Positions 1-5,611 of a stretch of DNA of 6,503 bases are shown piece by piece. The DNA is from Firmicutes bacterium UBA5454 (GTDB lineage Bacteria > Bacillota > Clostridia > Caldicoprobacterales > DTU083). The notes under the pieces were generated by a model. The model was not told the DNA's origin and ran no database searches. It saw only the letters and a program-made list of their open reading frames with translations. The DNA lies in the NCBI GenBank assembly GCA_002426555.1, contig DIQU01000088.1, forward strand, positions 471 to 6,973, in the 5' to 3' direction. How positions within the stretch are numbered: the first letter of the stretch is position 1; every line of letters begins with the position of its first letter. Made by a program: the position numbers and the translations under genes.

Positions 1-48
1 AAGATTCCTCGTTGCACTCGGAATGACAAGGTTTTTCGGAATGGCAAA
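1..48. repeat. Fragment of a probable dispersed intergenic repeat
   Basis: The first 29 bases, read on either strand, resemble the short interspersed element found between genes in many bacterial genomes, which on the minus strand reads as variants of TTGTCATTCCGAGTGCAACG followed by AGGAATCTT. The core has ATTCC (5-9) and GGAAT (20-24) as inverted arms. An imperfect second copy of the end follows: CGGAATGACAAG at 19-30 and CGGAATGGCAAA at 37-48. The element is cut by the window edge, so its full length is unknown. It lies immediately downstream of the glycosyltransferase stop codon. The arms and the local duplication are seen directly. Membership of a dispersed family is from memory of similar sequences and was not searched. 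Confidence 0.5.
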
Positions 49-50
49 AT

Positions 51-1166
51 TTACATTTCATTTAACACAGCCCATGTCTGTTTTATCATCTCTGCCTCTG
101 ATAACCCCTTTTCATGAATATCTCGTTTGGCTTGCCGTCCATATTTTTTAGCAAGCTCTGGGCTTTCTAATAAAGATTGTAAAGCTGTTCTAAGGGCAAA
201 GGCATTATCAGGAGGTATTAAAATTCCATTCTTCTCATGAGTCACCCATTCTGGTATTCCACCTACAGAGCTTGCAATAATGGGCAATTCAAAATACATA
301 GCTTCAAGGACAGTTATTCCAAGACCTTCTGTCAAAGTAGGCAATACGAAGATGTTAAATGAAGCATAATAATCCTGTATATTAGAAACCTTGCCCGCAA
401 ATATAATTTGCTTGGAAATCCCTAGAGACTCAGCTAGCTTTTTTAAATGAATCTCCTCTGGTCCAGAGCCTACTATTAAGAGCTTTGCGTTGGGGTATTT
501 AATAAGGATTCCAGATACTGCAGTCAGTAAGACATGTATTCCCTTAGATGGAATCAGTCTGGCCACTGTTCCCACTATTAATTCATTATCTCCAATATTG
601 TATTTCTCCCTAATAGAGGGGTTCCCATCACTGACAGGCAAAGCTGGTAATGCATTATATACCACATGCAATTTTTCCTCTGTGATTCCCATCTCTCTGT
701 TCATAGATGTTTTCAATGCCTTGGAAACGCAGATGATTTTCTGAGTCTTATCTCCCATCCATTTCTCGAAGACTTGTATACATCTACTTAGAATCTTTCC
801 TCGCCCATAAGTGACAAAATTATGTACTGTATATGCTAAGGGTATTTGGGTTCCATTAAGCCATCCAGCTATTCTTCCAAGAAATCCAGCTTTAAAACCA
901 TGGCAATGAATAACCTGGGGTTTTGTCTTCCTTATAATATAAATAAGCTTTATGAGTTTCCAGATATTTAGAAAAGGCCTAATTGTCTTAGAAAAGGGAA
1001 ATCTTATGACATGTATGCCTGCCGACTTTAAGTCCTCTGTGTCATCTTCGGAAAAATTACAGATTGCAATGACTTCTGCCCCTTCGTCAATCAATCCTTT
1101 AGATAGAGAAATATAATGCCTTTTCATACCACCTTCGGCTTTCCCAATAATCTCCATAACCCTCAC
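51..1166 (-). CDS. GT4-family glycosyltransferase (GT-B fold), 371 aa
   Basis: This is a retaining glycosyltransferase of family GT4, expected to move a sugar from a nucleotide donor onto a lipid-linked or polysaccharide acceptor at the cytoplasmic face of the membrane. The N-terminal acceptor domain (about 1-185) opens with MRVMEIIGKAEGGMKRH, including the Gly-rich loop typical of the family, and has HCHGFKAG near 87-94. The C-terminal donor domain has GTVARLIPSKG (199-209, with R203 and K208), LLIVGSGPE (229-237), and the EX7E pair E280 and E288 in EGLGITVLE, followed by GGIPE. Length is normal for GT4. I chose the GTG at 1166 over the ATG at 1184: it gives a standard MRV start, has AGAAGG seven bases upstream, and overlaps the upstream stop as GTGA. 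Donor and acceptor cannot be read from sequence. It is the last gene of the leftward set; no clear terminator is seen before the window edge. Confidence 0.9.
   Translation of the reverse strand: MRVMEIIGKAEGGMKRHYISLSKGLIDEGAEVIAICNFSEDDTEDLKSAGIHVIRFPFSKTIRPFLNIWKLIKLIYIIRKTKPQVIHCHGFKAGFLGRIAGWLNGTQIPLAYTVHNFVTYGRGKILSRCIQVFEKWMGDKTQKIICVSKALKTSMNREMGITEEKLHVVYNALPALPVSDGNPSIREKYNIGDNELIVGTVARLIPSKGIHVLLTAVSGILIKYPNAKLLIVGSGPEEIHLKKLAESLGISKQIIFAGKVSNIQDYYASFNIFVLPTLTEGLGITVLEAMYFELPIIASSVGGIPEWVTHEKNGILIPPDNAFALRTALQSLLESPELAKKYGRQAKRDIHEKGLSEAEMIKQTWAVLNEM
1163..1166 (-). promoter_or_regulatory. GTGA stop/start overlap (translational coupling)
   Basis: On the minus strand the TGA of the membrane-protein gene (1165-1163) and the GTG of the glycosyltransferase (1166-1164) share GTGA. 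A Shine-Dalgarno-like AGAAGG at 1179-1174 lies inside the end of the upstream gene, seven bases before the GTG. This is the usual layout for terminating ribosomes to restart on the next gene, so it supports one mRNA and matched production of the two proteins. The overlap is seen directly; the coupling is inferred. Confidence 0.7.
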
Positions 1167-3451
1167 GTAGCAACCTTCTTCCATGGTAGCCTGTTCCTAC
1201 GATCGGGCAAATACTCCATTACAGCTAGCAATACAGGAGGAGCCAGATAAATCATGGAAGTACCAGCTGCAACGATTCCTGAATCATTCACTAGCAAAGC
1301 AGTTATGCATCCAATTACACCTGAGACTATTCCCTTTATAAAACGGGGACGTTTCTTCTTAATTACACGAAAAATACCTACCGGTCGAAACAAAAGCATT
1401 GCCATACTGAAAAGTGAAAGTAAAAATACACGAGTCCAGATGGTATAACGAAACAGCCTGATATTCACCTCTATCTTACGCTTTGCAATAAGCACAAGCT
1501 CGAAAAATCCATTTTCCCGAATCAAAGAAACAGTCTGTCCCATGTGTGACTGGCTGTCGACAGCGCGGGAACTGTCAAACAGAAAAAGCAATACAAGAAA
1601 AACTGCTGTGACTGCACCAATTGAAACTATATGATGGAGACGAAGCTGGTCTTTCCATTGCAGAATGATAAAGGATGAATAAGCCATTAGAGCAGAAACT
1701 GTACCTCCTACATTGGCTCCGATTCCAGGATGGGACAACACAAACAGTATTAATGCAAACACAGGTAGAAGCAGCCACATTGACAATCCTTTACCCTTTT
1801 GTTCGGAGTATTGGCTGATCACACCAATACCGGTACAGCTTGCACCCAGCAAAACACCCATATACTCATTACCAAGTCCATAGAAACGTACTCCACTTAT
1901 TATATCGTAACCCAAGGGAGAGAATGCAATTAAAGCAGCTCCTGTAAGCTGGTCTGCAATCAGCAAAACCGTAATGATTAGACAGTATGACCCGCTTTTT
2001 GCTATCATGCTCCGCTCTTTTGTGAACACCCATACAAGACCTGTAATTGCTGATGCCAGCAGCCAGGAAAGACTCAAGCTGCCTGCAGGAGTTGATTTGT
2101 GAAATAATGGCAAGAGCAAATAGGAAATTGGGACGACCATTATAAATTGAAGAAAAATCTCTGCATAGGCTAGATACTTTCTTAGAAAAAAAATACATAT
2201 TAAAGCTGCAAGCAGCAAAATAGTTAAAACGCTAACGTAACTGCGTAGTAAAGGTGCTCTCTGGTTGTTAACCTCTTTCAGCCTTTTATTATATTCAAGA
2301 AGCTCTTCCACTTCCATTTTCTCCCCTGAAGAATGAATTCTGTTCCCCAGTTGACCTCCCTGGCGCTTAATTCCATAGTGACTTAAAATTGTAGTACTGA
2401 TATCCAGATTGGTTGAAATACCCGGCCGCCTGGTAGAAGCAGATACCAGCAAACTGCTGTCATACCCAGGGCCCATAACAATAACGGGAGTGAGTCTGTT
2501 GTTTTCCGCCAAATCGTTTGCAGAACCAAGAGCAGATGCTATGACCAGTAAATCCCGACCGGGATCCATCCTTTGAATCAACTCCCCGATAAAGGCATCG
2601 CCCTCTTCGATCGCTGTGCTCTTATACCTTTGATTCATTTCATCTGTAGCTTCATAACGGAAGTCCTCAGCCCTTGATGTGTCTCCCAATTCCAATGCAA
2701 ATACATCTATAGTATCCCATAACTCCTCTATGGTTTTCATTACTTTCCCATAGTCTGTTCGTACTCCAAAAGGTCTGCCCAGGTCTTCCATTAGAATACT
2801 TTCATGCACTTCCCCAGCTGGTACTATGCCCTCTTCGTCCATCATGAATGATACTGAATATCTCTTGTACTCCCCGGCTGTATCGCTGTTGCCAATGACA
2901 GCAAAACGAAGCCCCGCTTGTTTCAGCGCAGTACCCAGAGCACCAATATTTACAGTATATGGTCGATTTTTATTATTACGAACAGCCTGTGCAAAACCAA
3001 GATTGACAATAGCATCTGCTGGAGCTGTCATGCCGGTGATTTGTTTGTATAGGCTGCCTGCAGCTACTCCCTGATGAAGCTCATCTACGTGAAGTCCCAA
3101 AGGGGATTTGTCCGATGCAGATACTCTGGTACCTGCACCCATGGTAAGGTAGGCATCACGCTGAGATCGACTTCCACCTGTATTGGTAGTCATCAAGCCA
3201 ATGCCCGCTTGTTGGATAAGTAAATCCAAGTTTGGAGTATCAGTTTGATAAATGTCTGCTAAGCTGACACGATCAATACAAATGAGAAATACCTTTCCTT
3301 GATTCCCAGGTATATTCAAACTGGAAAGCTTCAGCTTATCATGGGGATTTGAAGCCCTATTTACGCTGGAGACTTCGTAAGCTGGTGCGCAAAATATAAA
3401 CATAGGTAATAACAATATTAAAATGAAAATGAACCATATTTTTGGTTTCAC
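1163..3451 (-). CDS. Polytopic membrane protein with a degenerate alkaline-phosphatase-superfamily extracytoplasmic domain, 762 aa
   Basis: An N-terminal signal or anchor helix (about 5-22, no good lipobox) is followed by a large extracytoplasmic domain (about 23-400), then about eleven hydrophobic spans (roughly 403-423, 428-449, 460-476, 489-510, 528-545, 557-573, 580-597, 609-625, 672-688, 705-722 and 724-746). The outer domain has the layout of the alkaline phosphatase/sulfatase/iPGM superfamily: FLICID (55-60), TPNLDLLIQQAG (72-83), a late strand LLVIASALGS (301-310) with LTPVIVMGPG (320-329), and NLDISTTILSHYGI (348-361), matching the usual DIAPTIL-type helix. The metal-binding DHG after that strand is ALG here, so hydrolase activity is doubtful. 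The membrane half has polar motifs RFYGLGNEY (522-530), HPGIGANVGGT (574-584) and NDSG (722-725). The start is GTG at 3451, with TGA directly before it in frame and AAGGGAG nine bases upstream. Between an LCP protein and a glycosyltransferase, it probably handles or modifies an envelope glycopolymer. The exact function is unknown. Confidence 0.75.
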   Translation of the reverse strand: MKPKIWFIFILILLLPMFIFCAPAYEVSSVNRASNPHDKLKLSSLNIPGNQGKVFLICIDRVSLADIYQTDTPNLDLLIQQAGIGLMTTNTGGSRSQRDAYLTMGAGTRVSASDKSPLGLHVDELHQGVAAGSLYKQITGMTAPADAIVNLGFAQAVRNNKNRPYTVNIGALGTALKQAGLRFAVIGNSDTAGEYKRYSVSFMMDEEGIVPAGEVHESILMEDLGRPFGVRTDYGKVMKTIEELWDTIDVFALELGDTSRAEDFRYEATDEMNQRYKSTAIEEGDAFIGELIQRMDPGRDLLVIASALGSANDLAENNRLTPVIVMGPGYDSSLLVSASTRRPGISTNLDISTTILSHYGIKRQGGQLGNRIHSSGEKMEVEELLEYNKRLKEVNNQRAPLLRSYVSVLTILLLAALICIFFLRKYLAYAEIFLQFIMVVPISYLLLPLFHKSTPAGSLSLSWLLASAITGLVWVFTKERSMIAKSGSYCLIITVLLIADQLTGAALIAFSPLGYDIISGVRFYGLGNEYMGVLLGASCTGIGVISQYSEQKGKGLSMWLLLPVFALILFVLSHPGIGANVGGTVSALMAYSSFIILQWKDQLRLHHIVSIGAVTAVFLVLLFLFDSSRAVDSQSHMGQTVSLIRENGFFELVLIAKRKIEVNIRLFRYTIWTRVFLLSLFSMAMLLFRPVGIFRVIKKKRPRFIKGIVSGVIGCITALLVNDSGIVAAGTSMIYLAPPVLLAVMEYLPDRRNRLPWKKVAT

Positions 3452-3571
3452 TCATCAATTCTCCCTTACTTGATATTCATCTCTTCATTATTCCCATGTT
3501 TTCCCACTTCATGCATATGACATAGCACGGCTTTCAGCCACGCTGAAGTAGTCAGAATTCAGAAGTCAGGA
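3452..3571. other. 120-bp spacer between LCP and membrane-protein genes
   Basis: The spacer holds a heptamer repeat array next to the LCP stop, a small inverted repeat TTCAGC-CAC-GCTGAA (3533-3547) and the ribosome binding site of the downstream gene. The inverted repeat is not followed by a T-run on the minus strand, so it is unlikely to stop transcription. I see no convincing promoter. Read-through from the LCP gene into the membrane-protein gene is therefore the simplest reading. Confidence 0.5.
3461..3467 (-). promoter_or_regulatory. Ribosome binding site setting the GTG start at 3451
   Basis: The minus strand reads AAGGGAG, then nine bases, then GTG. The codon just before the GTG in the same frame is TGA, so no longer start is possible. 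A nearby ATG (3455-3453) is in another frame and does not open the long reading frame. Confidence 0.7.
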
Positions 3572-3578
3572 TCAGAAA
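3551..3578. repeat. Heptanucleotide tandem repeat (four copies)
   Basis: On the plus strand four consecutive seven-base units read GTCAGAA, TTCAGAA, GTCAGGA and TCAGAAA, the last one drifting. The array starts in the spacer and runs through the LCP stop codon (TGA at 3574-3572 on the minus strand) into its final Phe codon. It resembles the short tandem heptamer repeats described between genes in cyanobacteria and some other bacteria. The periodicity is seen directly; any kinship to a named repeat family is not tested. Confidence 0.6.
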
Positions 3579-5263
3579 TGCTTCCTGACTGATTTCAATA
3601 AATAACCTGTGTCATCCTCAGACGGAGAAGTTGATGCTGGAGTCGGTGTAGGACCAAACGTCGGTTCCAGGCTTGATTCAGGCGTTGGTGAGGGGCCCGG
3701 TTCAGATGTCGGTACAGGGGTATCTGTTGGCGCTAAAGTAGGGTCAGGGGTATCTGTTGGCGCTGAAGTATGACCAGGGCTGCCTGTTGGTGCGGCAGTC
3801 ACCGGTGTCTCAGTTTCCCATTTTTTCATAAGCTGTTTCCAGAAAAGCCTTAGTTCTTCAGTTATTTCAGGGATTTCAGCAAATGCTTTATGTTCTATTT
3901 TTTGTTTGAGAACAGATATTTTATTATTTAACAATAATCTGTCTGCATCAGTAAGCTTATCCTGATATGCAGCCAACCCCGTTTCCAAGTTCGCCAATAT
4001 CGATTTCGCATTATTTAAATCAGTTTTCCTCTTATCCAATTGAGGCAAAAGCATTGTCATCTCCTCTTCCAACAGATGGACATCGGTTTCCATACCCTCC
4101 AAATCTCCTTCTGCAATCCCATTCGTTAGAAAAAGGATACTGCTTTCTACTCGCGAAATTTCGTCAGCGAGCAAAACAGACCTGTATTCCTCCAAAAATT
4201 TCATCGCCTCATCAATCCACAATTGTGCTAATTGCTTAAGCTCTTCATGCTTTATTCGTAATTGCGCTTTGATATAATGAATGTCATCTTCCTTGTTATA
4301 GGTAGTAATGTTAATTCCAAAAAGATTATTGATTAATTCATTTTTCTTTTTTTGATCTATACCCCAATAAGAAATATTATCCATGTCAAGAAAGTTTCCA
4401 GGAATCATATGACGCTGAAGATTGCTCATATCCATTTTTGCAGCAAACAGAGCCAGAGCTGCAACTTGTTTAAGGTTTAGATTGGTCCAGATATCATCCT
4501 TGATGGAGTCATACACAGCAGGCAGTTTGCTTAGAGTTTCTGTAGTTTTCAATTGATCCAGTATACTGGTCATAAGCTGCTGCTGGCGCTTTACTCTATC
4601 GATATCACCACCGGCAGTTTTCCTGTGCCTTGCATAAGCTAATGCTTGCTTGCCGTCCAATTTTTGTAAACCCGGCTCCAATTTCGCACTGGGAACAGGC
4701 ACATCCACATCATAGCTTATACCCCCCAAACCATCTATAATATTGATAAAGGCGTTCATGTCTACTGCTGCGTAATAGTGAATAGGCACACCATTAAGAA
4801 GATCGCTGACTGTCTGCAGAGTAGTCGAAAAACCCTCTTTTTTAAATCCACCTCCATATACAAACGCAGCATTGACTCTTCCCCTGGCTTTCCTTCCAGG
4901 TATTTTCACATAACTGTCTCGAGGAATCGAGATTAAGTCTACCTTGTTTTCTGAAAAATCTATAGCTGCAAGCATAATGGTGTCAGTACGAAAAGCGCCC
5001 ATGCTTTTATATCGATGTTCATCAGCGTCAAGACCTAATAAAAGTATGTTTAGCCTGCTTTCTGTAAACTTATATGGTTCTTCAGTCGGCATATCGAAAT
5101 CATCAGATACAGCTGAGGGTTTGGGACTTGCATTCCGCCCATCATCCGGTGGTGTTTTAAACAAATCTTCCGGATTGTTAATCTGATACCAGATTAACCC
5201 TGCATATCCCCCGATGCTCAAAATGAGTACCACTGAGACTATTATAATGATGCGCTTTTTCAT
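3572..5263 (-). CDS. LytR-CpsA-Psr (LCP) family glycopolymer transferase with helical and Thr/Pro-rich C-terminal extension, 563 aa
   Basis: LCP enzymes act outside the cell membrane and transfer lipid-linked glycopolymers, such as teichoic acids or capsule, onto peptidoglycan. The protein has a short basic N-terminus and one membrane anchor (about 4-25), a low-complexity linker (30-68), and an LCP domain (about 70-238). The domain motifs are NILLLGLD (72-79), FRTDTIML (91-98), SIPRDSYV (112-119), N131, ALAYARHRKT (207-216) and DRVKRQQQ (222-229). The arginines that bind the polyprenyl pyrophosphate (near R92, R115, R212, R214, R223 and R226) are present, so it should be active. Beyond the domain lie a helical region with two related copies (about 338-405 and 411-478) and a Thr/Pro/Ser-rich tail (485-548) containing ten-residue repeats. 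Most LCP proteins are 300-400 residues, so the extension is unusual. The ATG at 5263 is backed by AAGGAGG eight bases upstream. It appears to be the first gene of the leftward set. Confidence 0.92.
   Translation of the reverse strand: MKKRIIIIVSVVLILSIGGYAGLIWYQINNPEDLFKTPPDDGRNASPKPSAVSDDFDMPTEEPYKFTESRLNILLLGLDADEHRYKSMGAFRTDTIMLAAIDFSENKVDLISIPRDSYVKIPGRKARGRVNAAFVYGGGFKKEGFSTTLQTVSDLLNGVPIHYYAAVDMNAFINIIDGLGGISYDVDVPVPSAKLEPGLQKLDGKQALAYARHRKTAGGDIDRVKRQQQLMTSILDQLKTTETLSKLPAVYDSIKDDIWTNLNLKQVAALALFAAKMDMSNLQRHMIPGNFLDMDNISYWGIDQKKKNELINNLFGINITTYNKEDDIHYIKAQLRIKHEELKQLAQLWIDEAMKFLEEYRSVLLADEISRVESSILFLTNGIAEGDLEGMETDVHLLEEEMTMLLPQLDKRKTDLNNAKSILANLETGLAAYQDKLTDADRLLLNNKISVLKQKIEHKAFAEIPEITEELRLFWKQLMKKWETETPVTAAPTGSPGHTSAPTDTPDPTLAPTDTPVPTSEPGPSPTPESSLEPTFGPTPTPASTSPSEDDTGYLLKSVRKHF
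3715..3800. repeat. 30-bp tandem repeat in the tail of the LCP gene
   Basis: Units beginning at 3715, 3745 and 3775 share a 30-base period. The first two match over 25 of 26 positions from CAGGGGTATCTGTTGGCGCT onward, and the third has diverged. On the minus strand they encode the ten-residue units APTGSPGHTS (491-500), APTDTPDPTL (501-510) and APTDTPVPTS (511-520). The near identity of two units indicates recent duplication, and copy number could differ between strains. The peptide is probably an extended wall-spanning or surface spacer. Confidence 0.85.
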
Positions 5264-5271
5264 GGTTGTAT

Positions 5272-5278
5272 CCTCCTT
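5272..5278 (-). promoter_or_regulatory. Strong ribosome binding site of the LCP gene
   Basis: The minus strand reads AAGGAGG, eight bases, then ATG. This is a full match to the Bacillota anti-Shine-Dalgarno sequence and fixes the LCP start at 5263. Confidence 0.85.
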
Positions 5279-5312
5279 GGACCTATATCAAAAAATTACT
5301 TGAAAACATTCA

Positions 5313-5328
5313 TGTTAAATTATTAACA
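5313..5328. promoter_or_regulatory. Inverted repeat TGTTAA-N4-TTAACA, possible operator
   Basis: Perfect six-base arms flank the spacer ATTA. The right arm is exactly the -35 hexamer TTAACA of the rightward promoter, so a protein bound here would block it. The position, about 50-65 bases ahead of the LCP start, could also affect leftward transcription. A+T-rich dyads can arise by chance, so the operator role is inferred. Confidence 0.4.
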
Positions 5329-5351
5329 AAACCTTGGTTTTGTAGTATAAT
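5323..5351 (+). promoter_or_regulatory. Sigma-A-type promoter of the Cys-rich small gene
   Basis: TTAACA (5323-5328, one change from TTGACA) and a perfect TATAAT (5346-5351) are separated by 17 bases. Transcription would begin near 5358 and give a leader of roughly 23 bases before the GTG at 5381. A second TATAAT (5356-5361) has a weaker partner, TTGGTT at 5334-5339 with a 16-base spacing. No similarly clear promoter was found on the minus strand for the LCP gene. Confidence 0.75.
5327..5342. promoter_or_regulatory. Inverted repeat CAAAACC-TT-GGTTTTG in the promoter spacer, possible operator
   Basis: Perfect seven-base arms surround a two-base centre. The element lies almost entirely between the -35 and -10 hexamers and shares two bases with the preceding dyad. 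Such a position is typical of operators for repressors and of MerR-type activators, though MerR promoters usually have a longer 19-20 base spacer than the 17 seen here. The symmetry is seen directly; the regulator is unknown and not encoded in the window. Confidence 0.5.
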
Positions 5352-5368
5352 TAAATATAATATAAAAT

Positions 5369-5379
5369 GGAGGTGCTCC
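5369..5379 (+). promoter_or_regulatory. Ribosome binding site of the small gene inside a mini-hairpin
   Basis: GGAGG (5369-5373) lies seven bases before the GTG at 5381 and sets that start. GGAG (5369-5372) can also pair with CTCC (5376-5379) around a three-base loop, which would partly hide the site. The stem is only four pairs, so the effect may be small. Confidence 0.6.
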
Positions 5380-5380
5380 T

Positions 5381-5551
5381 GTGACTAATCCCATACAAAA
5401 ACACGAACCCCAAATCACAACACATACTTGTCATGCATTTTGTCCATTATGCGGTACAGACCTGTATTATCAAGACAACGAATGTACCTGTAAGAACAAA
5501 GAATGCTCCTGGACCTGCAATAATTGTCATACTGATATTACAACTGATTGA
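5381..5551 (+). CDS. Small Cys-rich, zinc-ribbon-like protein, 56 aa
   Basis: A 57-codon frame (with stop) starts with GTG and has a good ribosome binding site and a near-consensus promoter just upstream. The protein contains eight cysteines: C17, C21, C24, C35, C37, C42, C46 and C49, with H18 and H50 beside them. The pattern is C-x3-C-x2-C-G, then about ten residues, then C-x-C-x4-C-x3-C-x2-C-H. The CPLCG and CNNC knuckles suit one or two Zn ions, or possibly an iron-sulfur or other metal site. There is no signal peptide or membrane segment, so it should be cytoplasmic. It stands alone as a one-gene transcription unit, divergent from the LCP gene and convergent with the radical SAM gene. I do not recognise a specific family. 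Candidate roles are metal binding, a small nucleic-acid-binding protein or a metal-responsive factor, none of them proven. Coding status is well supported by the promoter, RBS and Cys pattern together. Confidence 0.75.
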   Translation: MTNPIQKHEPQITTHTCHAFCPLCGTDLYYQDNECTCKNKECSWTCNNCHTDITTD

Positions 5552-5582
5552 GCATGCTGCAAACAGAAAAGCCGCAAAAGCC

Positions 5583-5611
5583 CATATAACCCGCCATTCG
5601 GCGGTTATATG
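5583..5611. terminator. Probable bidirectional terminator hairpin
   Basis: CATATAACCCGCC (5583-5595) pairs with GGCGGTTATATG (5600-5611) around the loop ATTC, with one bulged C. The plus strand then reads TTTATAACGCTTATTTT, and the minus strand reads GGCTTTTGCGGCTTTT, so both sides have modest T-rich tracts. It lies between two converging genes, and the TAA of the radical SAM gene (5607-5605) falls within its right arm. The stem is convincing; the U-tracts are not ideal, so efficiency is uncertain. Confidence 0.65.

Noticed and set aside
490..744. Plus-strand open frame opposite the glycosyltransferase, and similar frames at 1254-1448, 2826-3074, 3967-4239, 4944-5186 and 5763-5969
   Set aside because: They lie antisense to well-supported genes, show no domain motifs or plausible start signals, and are expected by chance opposite long coding frames.
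1167..1184. ATG at 1184 as start of the glycosyltransferase, adding six residues
   Set aside because: It would give a 22-base overlap with the upstream gene, has a poorer ribosome binding site, and adds residues before the usual MRV family start. The GTG at 1166 has AGAAGG seven bases upstream and a GTGA overlap.
1163..3451. Membrane protein as an active LtaS-like lipoteichoic acid synthase
   Set aside because: LtaS has its membrane spans N-terminal to the enzyme domain and clear metal ligands. Here the order is reversed and the D-H-G ligand motif is missing.
3473..3523. Minus-strand 16-codon frame beginning ATG CAT GAA in the spacer before the membrane-protein gene
   Set aside because: It has no ribosome binding site and no notable composition; too short to support as a gene.
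3533..3547. TTCAGC-CAC-GCTGAA hairpin as a terminator of the LCP gene
   Set aside because: The stem is only six pairs and no T-run follows on the minus strand, so read-through seems more likely.
5281..5340. Promoter for the leftward LCP gene
   Set aside because: TTAACA also occurs on the minus strand (5318-5313), but no -10 lies at an acceptable distance: TAATTT gives 14 bases and TGATAT 22. A promoter must exist nearby, but I cannot place it.
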